From positions 868,001 through 932,000 of the forward strand of contig BROI01000002.1 of assembly GCA_027923505.1 (NCBI GenBank): a DNA stretch of 64,000 nt. Reading direction: 5' to 3'. This document shows positions 18,748 through 28,751 of the stretch, in pieces (position 1 is the stretch's first letter; the number at the start of each line of letters is the position of its first letter). The translations under genes and the position numbers were made by a program. A model generated the notes under the pieces. It did no database searches, had not been told where the DNA came from, and saw only the letters and a list, made by a program, of their open reading frames with translations. The stretch is from Mayamaea pseudoterrestris. Its lineage: Eukaryota > Bacillariophyta > Bacillariophyceae > Sellaphorales > Sellaphoraceae.

Positions 18748-21700
18748 TTAAAATAGCTTACTTTTGCTGGAATATAGATCGGCCACCCGTAATCTTCGGT
18801 TCTTCGGTGGGCCAACAGACGTCGGGGACGAAGTTTGTTTGGACGACCTTCCGGTACATTCTTTCCTGCCATGCTTATCTAGCAGGGGTACTGATGGATG
18901 TTCAAGCTGGGAACGGCTGTATGAAAGACTCTCGTCGAACTTGGAAGACTTCAGCTTTGGTGCGCTCTGCTTCTTGGTATTGTCGCGTTTAACAGTGGCG
19001 ACAAGCTCTTGCTGTTTAGCAGTTTCGAAAAACGACGCGCTAAATGCTTCCCATTGTGGTTCTGTGTCTTCCAACTTTCCAAACGTAATATTTTCCGCCT
19101 TGGGCGTTACCGGCTGATTGTCAGTCGATAGAGTCGCTCTACCTCGCCGAATCGGAGTTTTGTGCAGCCATACGACTTCGTTGATTGAGTCCGCTCGATG
19201 CTTTGGTGCGCTGGCAGAGCGTGCTTCCGTTCTACTGTCCGTGTATGTTGTTGTCTCCTTACTCGTACCCTTGTCGGTGGCCAATAACGATACACCGGTA
19301 TTTATGTATTGAATGTCGTTTTTGGTTGTGAAATGCTCCCATGACTCGTTAGGCTTTCCTGGCGGAGCGCTGACGGATCTTGAAAGCAATGCATCAGTAT
19401 GCAGCTCGACGGCAGTAATCGAAGCAGATTGCTTTCGAGGCGGCGTGAAACTCTCCCAGGCGCCAGACGGCTCTACCGATAGTTCATTATCCACAAGCTT
19501 GAACGATCCTTCATTAGTCGCGTATGTGCTAAGCAGGTCGTCATCCGTTGGCGCATCTCTCGAGCTCTCCATCACATAGCAGTCTTTTGAAGAGCCCTCA
19601 ATGTAGTGCAATATGTAAGTGGAGTCATCCTCTTCAAGCACCGATAACGGGACGATATCGTCATCCTCTTTGCATTCTTTTTCAGCCGAGGAATAGTTTA
19701 GAACTAGTCTCTCCTCGTTACTGGATTCCAGGTAGCCGCTAACGATTTCATTGGTTGAAAACCTTTTCTCGTTGGCAAACTCTCCGTCATCCATATCGAT
19801 TTCCATGCAGGAAGTCTTAGCTACATGACTACCTTCCATTTCATCTTGAACAGGCGCTTGCACTGAAGTCACTTCATCCACAATAGCCTCATCGAAGGCA
19901 GAAAACTCCAAAGAAATGCGATCGTCTTCGCCTGAGAAGTCCGAAGTAAAGGTGCTTGTTGGAGCAGACATGAATGTCATGGCTGTCTCTTGTAAAGAAG
20001 AAAGCACGGTTTGAGAGAATGCAAATCCCGTATTCGATATGTAATCAGCAGCTGCGTCGTTGTTCTTAGCATCCAGCACTTCTTCTTTCACAGGCGGTAA
20101 GACAGTTATTGGCGATGGGACTGGCTGTGTAGGTGTTGCTTTTCTATTGGTTTTTGTGCGTCGCGCCTTTGCCTCAAGCTGAGTAACAAGGCTCTGATAC
20201 ATGCTGGGAAATCTTTGCCGACAAACAGATAGCACTTGAGCAGCTTTGCGTCTAGCCTTAGGCGATGCCTTTGATGAAGGAAAAACAGCATTGAATATCT
20301 TCTGTTCGTCGGGTGAGAGATCCTCCGTTCCTCCAGCGACGCTGTCTACATTGTCAATTGATCCACATAAACTGACTGTCCAAGATGGAGGAGTTGTCTG
20401 TCGAGATGTGATTTCGTTCCAAAGACTGTCAAAGAAGGCAACATCATAAATTAAAGTTTCAACTTCTGGGTCGCGATCTTCGAGAGGCTCATTCTGTTCC
20501 AAATGAGTCGACGTGCCAAACTCACCCGAGAGATGTTTTTCCGTCGTCCGGAGAAGTTCATCGCTCCCAACATTGCAATTCATCAGCTTAAGTAGGTCTT
20601 TAAAGGCGATGGAAGCAAACGATGGTCCAGATTCAGTGTCGGTTTCCAAGGTCGCGGCTGAGTACTCTAGTTTCTTCGCTGGTTCTGGACTCACTGTTGG
20701 CAGGTTTTCAACAGGTGGCGAACTGGGAGACACGGCTTCTTTGTTTCCAGAGTCGTCCTCGCCAAACGAAAGAAAACTGAAGAAAGACTTGACCAAACCA
20801 TTGGCTTCCTTGACGTCTGCTTGAGGGATTTCGAGTGTGTGTATGGTGTACGTATCGGAGGAATACGATGAATCGTCGGAGCTTGTGTACTCGTCTGGTG
20901 CAATGTGCTGAAACAAGTTATCTGACTTTACCGGCGATGATACCTGGAACGTAGGGTGTCCGATTGATAATTGCTTCTTCCCACGGGATGACAGCTTTTC
21001 TTTAGTCTGTTGCTCTCGCTGTTGCTGCAATTGAATTTTCTGCTTTGTGCTAAGACCAATATTCTGCGCAGCAGTCGGAACGGTCAGTCGGAGTTTCTTC
21101 TGCGCAAAAGAACGCTTGGACTTGGTAACTGGAGCTCTTAAAGCCTGACTTTGTGCATGTGTGTGAGGCGGACGTAAAGCAGACGTTTTAGAATGTTCTA
21201 AACCAGTCGTCGCTTGTAAATTATTCGTTTGCTCGAGTTCGTCTTTATCTGCTTCCAGCTCAAGCCCTTCGAAGATATCTTCTTCGTCGTCGTAGGTGTC
21301 TAAAGAATGCGGAGTGGAGACACAACTACTGTAGCCTTCCGTCGGAAGCGATGATTCGTTGTCCGTACCATATGAACTTCGAGTATATTCAACCGTACCT
21401 GATATGTCAGTGTCCGTTTGTGTATGTCCAGAGCTGCCGTGAATGCACACCTGTTTCGTGTTTCGATTGAATGGAATGACTCGTTCTAATGCAGCCACTA
21501 TTGAAGACACTTCCGCTTGATAAGTATTTGAGCTGGCAACTTCTCCACGAGGACGGCTTGATGAGTCGGTCGCAACGAACGCTCCGCGTTGCAAGCAATT
21601 TGCTGTAGAAAATCGTTTAGGAATCGCGGGCGGTGGTCGTTTGCTTTGAAAGGACTCCTTGTATGACGACGAATCGTGAGAAGTGAATGACTGATTATTG

Positions 21701-23325
21701 GTTCTGGGCGTTTCCTTGGCAGCAAACTCATCAGTCATTGTAATTACCGGCTCCTGAAATGCATGAGTTGGCGTCATCTCACACTTTTCGGAGAAATGTA
21801 CCATGGGCTGCGTCGGGAGCTGTGTTTCTTGTGGCAAGGGTGAGGATTTGTCGTAAACTCTTAACCCATCGCCTTCACATTCTTGCATCACATTTGTGCG
21901 CAACGCTGGCGCCCGCCAAGACTCTTCAAGCGTCATGAATGACTCATCAGCTTGACCAATCGGACTGGCTTGCAAGCTCGAAATGTCCATGCTGTTATCG
22001 GGTCGACTTGGAGTCGTTGGCAAATCGAAGACCGCTCCGCCCGCGCGAGGAAAGAGTGTGACAAGTGGGACGCGTCGAGGAGTACCCCTGCTTGGCGATT
22101 GACTCGTCTCAAGAGGAGCTTCCGGCTCGAAACTCTTCTCTAGCGCTCCCAAATTCATTTTCGTAGCTGCAACGCTGTCTTTTACCAGCCTAGATATAAC
22201 TCCATTCGCCGCAATTGACGGGGAAGCGAGCAACTCGCTCTCGGCGAGCAGCTTGGATGGCGTCGCCGAGTAATCCAATGTCAAAGTAGTCTCTTCCTTG
22301 TCAGCCGCAGGCTCGTCCACTTTCAAGGGCGAAAGGGCTGGTGGATACTCGCCTTCCTGCTTGATTGGAGACTTGGCAGGCGGGTCCTTGCTGCCAGTTT
22401 GAGCTTGTTTCTTTGCCACTCTATCACCGTCTACTACTTTTTCTTGCCGCACAACATATGAAATTATATCGGTCTGGGTGGCGCTTTGCATGCTTGCCCC
22501 GTTTGATTCACTCCCTTCCGCCTTGTCAAACGTCAAGACGCGGTTTACAATACTTGAATCATTCGATGTATTCCTGCCTTGCTCAAAGAGGGAGATTTTG
22601 TCCATAATCTTGCTCCTCGTTGCTCGCTGCAATGGACTCGGCGTTGGCAATGGACTTGTTGCGACCGCCACCTCGAGCGACTCTGATGACTGTTTCAATG
22701 ACGCAGGTGAACCTGTGGTTGCGAAAGCCACGTCCTGGTTCGCATCAAGATGCGACGTGACGGGGCTTGGGCGCTGCGTGACAGTCATGTTCCTTTCGCT
22801 AAAAGTATTTATAGCACTCTGAAACAGTCGTTGCTGCACTGGAGCAAGGTTAACCTTTTGCGTGGTCATTGGTGCTGATCCGGACAAGCTCTTCTTCTTC
22901 TTACTGCTGCTGCTATTATGACTGTTTTCAATGCCATGTTCCTTCCAAGGCGAATTTTCCAAAACGGATCTTGTAGTCTTTATATTGTTGTTTGGTGAAA
23001 CGCTCTTTTTGGAATCAAACGACGCGACAAGCTCGGACACCTTGTTTAAAGGCTCTGGTGCTCGCTTGACGACTTCCATTTTCGCCGCCATGTTCAAGAC
23101 GAGCGATGACTTTGTCTTTATCGACAAGGCGCTCTCCAACGACTTGTTGAGGTGCTGTTGAATGTGAAAATTGCCGCTGCTCAAATCAACGCCGTCGTCG
23201 CGAGAAGCGTCTGCACCCTTGGAAATCTTTGCAAGCGGCCAGCTTTGAATGCTGCTGGTGCTAGTGTCTCCAACGTTTGGTAGAGCCAATGATTTGCTGG
23301 ACGGTGAAGACACGTGCTGCTCCAT
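18748..23325 (-). CDS. 1525-residue disordered protein with C-terminal WExF motifs
   Basis: One uninterrupted exon of more than 4.5 kb; its length alone shows selection. Composition is rich in Ser, Glu, Asp, Thr and Pro, with many SP/TP sites. No catalytic domain is recognised. A short helical patch near residues 790-815 (QKIQLQQQREQQTKEKLSS) and a more ordered region at about 1000-1100 (DVAFFDSLWNEI; DEQKIFNAVFPSSKASPKARR; CRQRFPSMYQSLVTQLEAKARR) may be folded. The last 250 residues carry three W-E-x-F motifs (AWESFTPPR, SWEHFTTKN, QWEAFSASF), separated by SRSVSAPP-like and RSASAPK-like phrases. Short Trp-Phe motifs of this type can dock on adaptor or coat proteins; here that is a hypothesis. 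Probably a scaffold or regulatory phosphoprotein. Confidence 0.7.
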   Translation of the reverse strand: MEQHVSSPSSKSLALPNVGDTSTSSIQSWPLAKISKGADASRDDGVDLSSGNFHIQQHLNKSLESALSIKTKSSLVLNMAAKMEVVKRAPEPLNKVSELVASFDSKKSVSPNNNIKTTRSVLENSPWKEHGIENSHNSSSSKKKKSLSGSAPMTTQKVNLAPVQQRLFQSAINTFSERNMTVTQRPSPVTSHLDANQDVAFATTGSPASLKQSSESLEVAVATSPLPTPSPLQRATRSKIMDKISLFEQGRNTSNDSSIVNRVLTFDKAEGSESNGASMQSATQTDIISYVVRQEKVVDGDRVAKKQAQTGSKDPPAKSPIKQEGEYPPALSPLKVDEPAADKEETTLTLDYSATPSKLLAESELLASPSIAANGVISRLVKDSVAATKMNLGALEKSFEPEAPLETSQSPSRGTPRRVPLVTLFPRAGGAVFDLPTTPSRPDNSMDISSLQASPIGQADESFMTLEESWRAPALRTNVMQECEGDGLRVYDKSSPLPQETQLPTQPMVHFSEKCEMTPTHAFQEPVITMTDEFAAKETPRTNNQSFTSHDSSSYKESFQSKRPPPAIPKRFSTANCLQRGAFVATDSSSRPRGEVASSNTYQAEVSSIVAALERVIPFNRNTKQVCIHGSSGHTQTDTDISGTVEYTRSSYGTDNESSLPTEGYSSCVSTPHSLDTYDDEEDIFEGLELEADKDELEQTNNLQATTGLEHSKTSALRPPHTHAQSQALRAPVTKSKRSFAQKKLRLTVPTAAQNIGLSTKQKIQLQQQREQQTKEKLSSRGKKQLSIGHPTFQVSSPVKSDNLFQHIAPDEYTSSDDSSYSSDTYTIHTLEIPQADVKEANGLVKSFFSFLSFGEDDSGNKEAVSPSSPPVENLPTVSPEPAKKLEYSAATLETDTESGPSFASIAFKDLLKLMNCNVGSDELLRTTEKHLSGEFGTSTHLEQNEPLEDRDPEVETLIYDVAFFDSLWNEITSRQTTPPSWTVSLCGSIDNVDSVAGGTEDLSPDEQKIFNAVFPSSKASPKARRKAAQVLSVCRQRFPSMYQSLVTQLEAKARRTKTNRKATPTQPVPSPITVLPPVKEEVLDAKNNDAAADYISNTGFAFSQTVLSSLQETAMTFMSAPTSTFTSDFSGEDDRISLEFSAFDEAIVDEVTSVQAPVQDEMEGSHVAKTSCMEIDMDDGEFANEKRFSTNEIVSGYLESSNEERLVLNYSSAEKECKEDDDIVPLSVLEEDDSTYILHYIEGSSKDCYVMESSRDAPTDDDLLSTYATNEGSFKLVDNELSVEPSGAWESFTPPRKQSASITAVELHTDALLSRSVSAPPGKPNESWEHFTTKNDIQYINTGVSLLATDKGTSKETTTYTDSRTEARSASAPKHRADSINEVVWLHKTPIRRGRATLSTDNQPVTPKAENITFGKLEDTEPQWEAFSASFFETAKQQELVATVKRDNTKKQSAPKLKSSKFDESLSYSRSQLEHPSVPLLDKHGRKECTGRSSKQTSSPTSVGPPKNRRLRVADLYSSKSKLF

Positions 23326-23752
23326 GCTGTCAATAATGATGCGTCCGTTTTTGTTTTCAAAATAATGCGGGCGGCAATGTCGACGACGACAATCTCAATG
23401 AGCTGACTGCTCCCCTACGCAACTCGTTATTATCTAGAGGCTTCCAATGGATCTTTATGACTTGAAACAGCAGGTGCATGGTCATGCGGCCAAGGTGCGC
23501 TGGAAATCATTGGCGAGCAATGCCAAACTCGTGACGAAAACACAAATTTTCAAGACTGGCTTGCTTGCAACGGAACGAATGAGCCGATGATGAGTATTGA
23601 TACGACAGTCAGATTCAGATATGACGCTGCTCGCATTTACTACAAGTTCTTGCATACAGCACGAGACTAGCGAAAAGTAGTATAGAATCATCTTCTTTTT
23701 ATAAATCTGTAAGTTATTCGCAATAATAATCTTCTCCTCAATTCATGTAAAT
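23326..23752. other. Intergenic region with one tiny open frame
   Basis: Upstream of the 1525-residue protein and downstream of glutaryl-CoA dehydrogenase (both on the - strand). It holds the 47-codon frame listed at 23447-23590 and, near 23600, TACGACAGTC, a ten-base match to the core of the 27-bp repeat seen at 36375 and 37484. Confidence 0.45.
23447..23590 (+). CDS. Possible 47-residue basic microprotein
   Basis: ATG to TGA with A at -3. The peptide (starting MDLYDLKQQVHGHAAKVRWK) is basic and could form one amphipathic helix. It is divergent from the 1525-residue gene and lies in its promoter, so it could be a small gene, the first exon of an unseen gene, or chance. Codon use is balanced and gives no decision. 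No family recognised. Confidence 0.3.
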   Translation: MDLYDLKQQVHGHAAKVRWKSLASNAKLVTKTQIFKTGLLATERMSR

Positions 23753-25234
23753 TCACGGCGCCATGCGAGGAACAAACGCGGGAATGCCAGTTATGGCTTT
23801 CCCCAATATAAGTGCATGAACATCGTGCGTTCCTTCATAGGTATTGACAGCCTCCAAATTGACCATGTGACGCATGACGTGATATTCGTCCGATACGCCG
23901 TTTCCGCCAAGCATGTCGCGAGCAGTCCGAGCAATCTCCAATGCCTCGCCGCAATTGTGACGCTTCATCATGGAAACCATTTCCGGCTTGGCCTTGCCAG
24001 CTTCCATGAGTCGACCCAAATGTAGACAACCTAGTCGTCCCAATGTAATGTCAGTACTCATGTCGGCAAGCTTCTTTTGAACTAATTGGTTCGCCGCCAG
24101 TGGCGCACCAAACTGCTTGCGGTCAAGCGTATACGCGCGCGCCAGATGCATGCAAGCTTCCGCGGCACCAAGCACGCCCCAGGAAATGCCGTAGCGCGCA
24201 TGGTTGAGGCAGCTGAATGGACCTTTCAGGCCTTGCACGTGGAGCTCGTTGTCCATGGGGACGCGCACGTCGTCGAGAAAAATCATGCCAGTCTCCGAAG
24301 CGCGCAAAGACATTTTGCCGGGAATCTTGGGAGCCGATAAACCAGGTGTGCCTGCGGAATGGAAGAATGAAAGCGTTATAAATTCGAAAATAAGAAAAGG
24401 CTCGTGTCACCTCCGAATTACCTGCGGACGCAAGTTTTCATCAATAAATTCTCATTTACCTTTCTCAATGACATAGCCTTTGATCTTGCCTTCCTCATTA
24501 CATGTCCATACAACAAAGACATCCGCGATTGGCGAGTTTGTAATCCAATTCTTGCTGCCATTCAATACAAATTCGTTCGTGCCCTTGTCGAATCGACTCT
24601 TGGTTTCCATACTACTTGGATCACTGCCATGATTTGGTTCCGTCAAACCAAAGCATCCAATCATTCGTCCCGCTCCAAGTTCCGGCAAGTATTTTCGTTT
24701 AATGCTTTCGTTGGCATACGCATAAATGGGATACATGACCAGGGACGATTGCACGCTCATGGCGGACCGATAGGCCGAGTCGACTCGTTCCACCTCCGTC
24801 GCAACGAGTCCGTAACTCACATATCCCAGTCCACCGCCGCCATAGTCTTCCGGCAAGGTGCATCCCAGTAAACCGACGCGGCCAAACTCCTGCATCAACG
24901 CGTGGTCCAATGTACGCTCGTTGCGATTCGCCTCGACAATTATTGGTTGGAGCTGCGACTGACAAAAGTCTCGGACAGAATCCTGAATCATTCGTTCATC
25001 GTCCGTCAATTGCGACCGAAAGAGCAATGGATCGTTCCAGTCATATGCGTTTTTGGTTGCAAAAGCATCGTGACGAGTGGTGTCAAGCGGAGGCGTCGTG
25101 GAAGAATGAGGGTGGTCGGACGCAGATGAGGCAGTCGACGAAAAAGCAAAGGACGCTCGTTGAAAGGTCTTTTTGCCAATTGCAACAATCTGACTCGATC
25201 GTCCAGCCATGGTGAAGGAGCTCCGCATCATCAT
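23753..25234 (-). CDS. GCDH: Glutaryl-CoA dehydrogenase, mitochondrial
   Basis: Two exons: 25234-24460 and 24351-23753 (108-nt intron, phase 1), giving 457 residues. The junction rebuilds [23 protein letters not shown], the strongly conserved glutaryl-CoA dehydrogenase segment. The N-terminus is basic and Ser-rich without acids ([26 protein letters not shown]), a mitochondrial transit peptide; an ATG at 25210 is an alternative. The acyl-CoA dehydrogenase fold is complete: [28 protein letters not shown] (FAD/substrate), [21 protein letters not shown], and [38 protein letters not shown]. The catalytic glutamate is in NTYEGTHD. It oxidatively decarboxylates glutaryl-CoA to crotonyl-CoA in lysine and tryptophan breakdown, passing electrons to ETF. 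Confidence 0.95.
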
Positions 25235-25501
25235 GTGTTTGTATGATTGCTACTCACTTGACTGTGAGCGATCATTGTCAAGTCGAAACGAACCTTCGTT
25301 TTCGACGCGTCGTCGTGATCGTGATTAGTAAGAACCGGTAAGACGGGATTGAACCGGTGCGATGTTCATTCGCGCCAAAGTTGACGTTTGCCCGTGACAT
25401 GATCGCCGCTTCATCACAGATCACAGAACATAATCCACCGCCAAGGCAGTGGCACTAGATCCTAGGATGCGCTATTTGAGAGTGTCTTTATCACCGGCGA
25501 C

Positions 25502-27417
25502 ATGACAAGCCACGCACTATGCCGCTCCCTTTTCGTGTTGGGCACGTACATTGTCGGTTCCATGCTCGGTGGTACGTCATCGTCGGCGCCCCAGTCGACC
25601 GCTCGTTCGAACCATCAAAGATCCGGCGAATCGCCAAGGACGCAAGAAGCCCTACATGACCAAGTGCATGACTTGCCCGGTTTGGAATATAGACCCAAAT
25701 TTGAAATGTTTGCCGGCTACTTGGATCCCGTTCCGTCACGGCACGTTTTGTACGTAACATTAGATCGAATGATGCGCGAGACTGCTTTGTATTCGTACTC
25801 GGCGTTGGCTAAGTAAAGAGTTCGTCCTCCACACAGCTACTGGTATGCTGAAAGCTTGAATGATCCAGAAAATGATCCAGTCGTTCTCTGGACAAACGGT
25901 GGCCCAGGCTGTTCGGGGCTGCTTGGTTTTGGGACAGAGAACGGACCTTTCTACATTGGCAAGCAAGGTACACCGATTCATCACAATCCCAATAGCTGGA
26001 ACCGAATTGCAAACATGCTCTACGTGGAGATACCCGCTGGTGTTGGTTTTTCCTACACTGACTCGCCGAATGACAAGATTACTGGAGATGCGCAAACGTC
26101 GTTGGATAACTATCAAGTCATTGTGGAGTTTTTCAAGCGGTTCCCAGAGCGATCAAAAAACGACTTTTACATTGCGTCGGAGAGCTATGGTGGACATTAC
26201 ATTCCACAGCTAGCCTTGGATATAATTCGAAGAGACTATGACCATGCCATCAATTTCAAAGGTTTCATGTTAGGCAACCCATACGTGGACCCTTACTCGA
26301 ACGAAGTGGCACAGTTTGAAGCCTACTACAGGTGAGTCGCAAAATCGTAGTGCGAAAGAAGCTATAATGCTTTTAATGTTATCTTCTCAAACATTTCCCC
26401 TTGTCCGCTGCAGTCATGGATTGATCGCCAAGCCCTTATTTGACCGCTGGAGATACACTTGTGACGATCCGGTTTATTACGATTCGGACGAGGTAAGTCT
26501 GTCCAGCTGGTCAGCAGAGGAAGTTCACATCTGTGCGTCTCATTCTTTTCTCTTGATATTCACAGTGCCAAGACATTATCCAAGACATGTTCAAGTCGTT
26601 TGGTCAAGGTATTAATCCGTACGCACTCGACTTTCCAGTCTGCAACGAAAAAGTAAAGCCTGACTTTCATCGGCAGCTCCGAGAAGGCAACCGTAAGCAA
26701 GATTCGGCACGGCAACGTCGCCACCTCGGTCATCACTTGCATCACAGACATCATCATACAGATGAAGGGACGGTACTAGAGGATGAGGATGCTGACGAAT
26801 ACACTACCTCGTCCCAAGTCAATTTTCTTCTTAATCAAACCATTCGTGACAGGTCACAGCCTGGTTTTCTTCCCATCCAAGAAAAGTACGTTCCCTGCGC
26901 ACAAGTGTACTTGGAGGAATACTTAAATCGCCACGACGTACGGAATGCGCTACATGTTTTGGACATTGCCACCTACAAGTGGAAGCCTTGCGGTGGCGTC
27001 AAATACTCGGAAGGCGACATTACAACGCCAGTCACGTCACTGTACAAGGAGCTTGTGCATCGAGCGCAGCATGGTCTCAGTGACTTGAAAATGCTCATCT
27101 TTTCCGGTGACGACGATGCCATTTGCTCCACGGCAGGAACGCAGCAGTGGATCTGGAACCTTGGCGTCAATGCCAAGGAAACGTGGACGCCTTGGAAGGT
27201 ACATGGTCAGACGGCTGGCTTTGTCACTCACTTTGATTTGGGCAAGAAGGCAAAAGGCAGCTTTTCGTTTGCCACGGTCCATGGAGCCGGGCACGAGGTA
27301 CCAGCTTACCGACCACAGGAGGCGCTAGACTTGTTTCATAAATTCTTGACAAACGACTGGCACAGCTCCTTGCATGAGTGGTATCTGCCGCGAGATGAAG
27401 AGTCGGATGCGGTATGA
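25502..27417 (+). CDS. Serine carboxypeptidase (peptidase S10)
   Basis: Four exons: 25502-25749, 25837-26331, 26414-26492 and 26566-27417, giving 557 residues. The first junction rebuilds HVFYWYAESLNDPENDP and the second AYYSHGLIAKPLFDRW, both diagnostic of S10 enzymes. The signal peptide is MTSHALCRSLFVLGTYIVGS. The substrate-binding VLWTNGGPGCSGL and VEIPAGVGFSY are intact. The triad is Ser in ASESYGGHYIPQ, Asp in FSGDDDAICST and His in VHGAGHEVPAYRP. A lineage-specific His-rich insert (RRHLGHHLHHRHHHTDEG) followed by an acidic run lies at about residues 320-350, where plant and yeast enzymes have the excised linker. It probably acts in the vacuole or outside the cell, removing C-terminal residues. 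Exon 1 is Ser/Arg-rich and may include a propeptide. Confidence 0.93.
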
Positions 27418-27531
27418 GAGCCATTTTTCAGCACGTACCCTTATTGCGATGACGAGTACGACATGAAACAAATGTCTCATCCTCTAACTCAAAGGACATT
27501 ATAATACCAATCTTCTGAATAAGTTTACAAA

Positions 27532-28407
27532 CTAGTACATCACCAGTGAAGATATAAGAGCATACAACAATGCAACACCGACAGAAACAAACGAGCCACT
27601 TGAAGCTTCGCCGCCACCATCACCGCCATGCGCATCATCATGTTCATCACCATCGTCAACCACTGGTCCCTCACAAACGGGCGGTAGCGTATTGTTACCC
27701 GGTCCATTACCAATACCAGTGCAGTCAACATTGCCGTCGGCATCGGCGTGCGCATAAATTTGCTCGTACAAGTCGTAGCACTCGCTCGAGCTGTTGACGC
27801 CACCAGTTGCCACACTGGCGCAAAGCACTTGGCGCACCTGCGACTGCTTGTTTAGCGCGTACTCGTAGTACATCTGCAAGACTTGCGTGCAAATGAACTC
27901 CACCTCCTCTTGCGCACTGTCCGACTGCGACAAGTAAATGGCCAACTCCTGGTAGCAAAAGGACTCGTCGCTGACGCAATCCACTGGCTGAGCGTTATTC
28001 TCCGACTGAATCGTGTCTCTCCACTCGTAGTTGTTCGTCTCATTGTTCAAGACAAAGTACTCATCGTAGGACGATTTAAGAAAGTTACCAATGGGCGTAT
28101 CGGTGCGAAAGGCGGAAACAATGCTTGTCACATCCGCGTCGGTGCCATTGGCGTACGGACACATGCTAGAGACTTGGTCGACGGAAATCTCATCCTCGGT
28201 GCTAACGTTCAAGTCGCGAAGGCAGCGAAAGTCAACATGCTCCCAGGCCATTAAATGGCCCAAGTGGTAGCCGTAGACGGCGCAGCCGTCTTCGTTTGCG
28301 GCAGGAGTTGTGAGGGAACATTGGCAGGTTGTCAAATCGCCGGTTTCGTGTGCGAGTGAGTGGAGGAGAAGCAATGTAGCTAGAAGCGAATGCAAGAAGG
28401 AACGCAT
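27532..28407 (-). CDS. Secreted, probably GPI-anchored cysteine-containing protein
   Basis: Single exon, 291 residues from the ATG at 28407, chosen because it opens a signal peptide (MRSFLHSLLATLLLLHSLAH); the frame extends further upstream but without secretory character. The mature part has about ten Cys and several N-glycosylation sites (NVS, NGT, NET, NSS, NNT). After an acidic Gly/His/Asp stretch it ends in a Ser/Gly site and a hydrophobic tail (VSVGVALLYALISSLVMY) with no basic residue after it, the usual pattern of a GPI-attachment signal. No enzyme family recognised; possibly a surface glycoprotein of the cell wall. Confidence 0.7.
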   Translation of the reverse strand: MRSFLHSLLATLLLLHSLAHETGDLTTCQCSLTTPAANEDGCAVYGYHLGHLMAWEHVDFRCLRDLNVSTEDEISVDQVSSMCPYANGTDADVTSIVSAFRTDTPIGNFLKSSYDEYFVLNNETNNYEWRDTIQSENNAQPVDCVSDESFCYQELAIYLSQSDSAQEEVEFICTQVLQMYYEYALNKQSQVRQVLCASVATGGVNSSSECYDLYEQIYAHADADGNVDCTGIGNGPGNNTLPPVCEGPVVDDGDEHDDAHGGDGGGEASSGSFVSVGVALLYALISSLVMY

Positions 28408-28751
28408 GATTGATTGAAAAAAGGAATGATAGACGCCGCGCTGTGCTTGTTTGGTCATGCAAGGTGCGGTTTCGACGACAACTTTTTCTTCGCGTCCGCG
28501 AGTTACCATCGTCGTCTTGCGAGGTCGCATGCCCTACCGGTACTCACGAGTCATTTGGGGTCATTTTCAAGCTCTAAACCTTAAGTAAGGATAGCTCCAA
28601 ATAGCTCCAACTTTAACTTTGGAAGACGCAATGCTGGCCGCAGACCGCGATTCACCATGATGCGCATGGATTCCAACGCAATCCAATCGTTGTTCACTTC
28701 GCTCCTCGTCACAACGACTAAAGCGTAGAGCAGCATACCGGTATCGTAACC
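28408..28751. promoter_or_regulatory. Divergent promoter region with TACCGGTA motifs
   Basis: Lies between the secreted protein (- strand) and the decapping scaffold (+ strand). Contains two ACCGGTA palindromes (ctaccggtactc near 28535 and cataccggtatc near 28736, just before the +strand ATG). No other feature seen. Confidence 0.4.
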
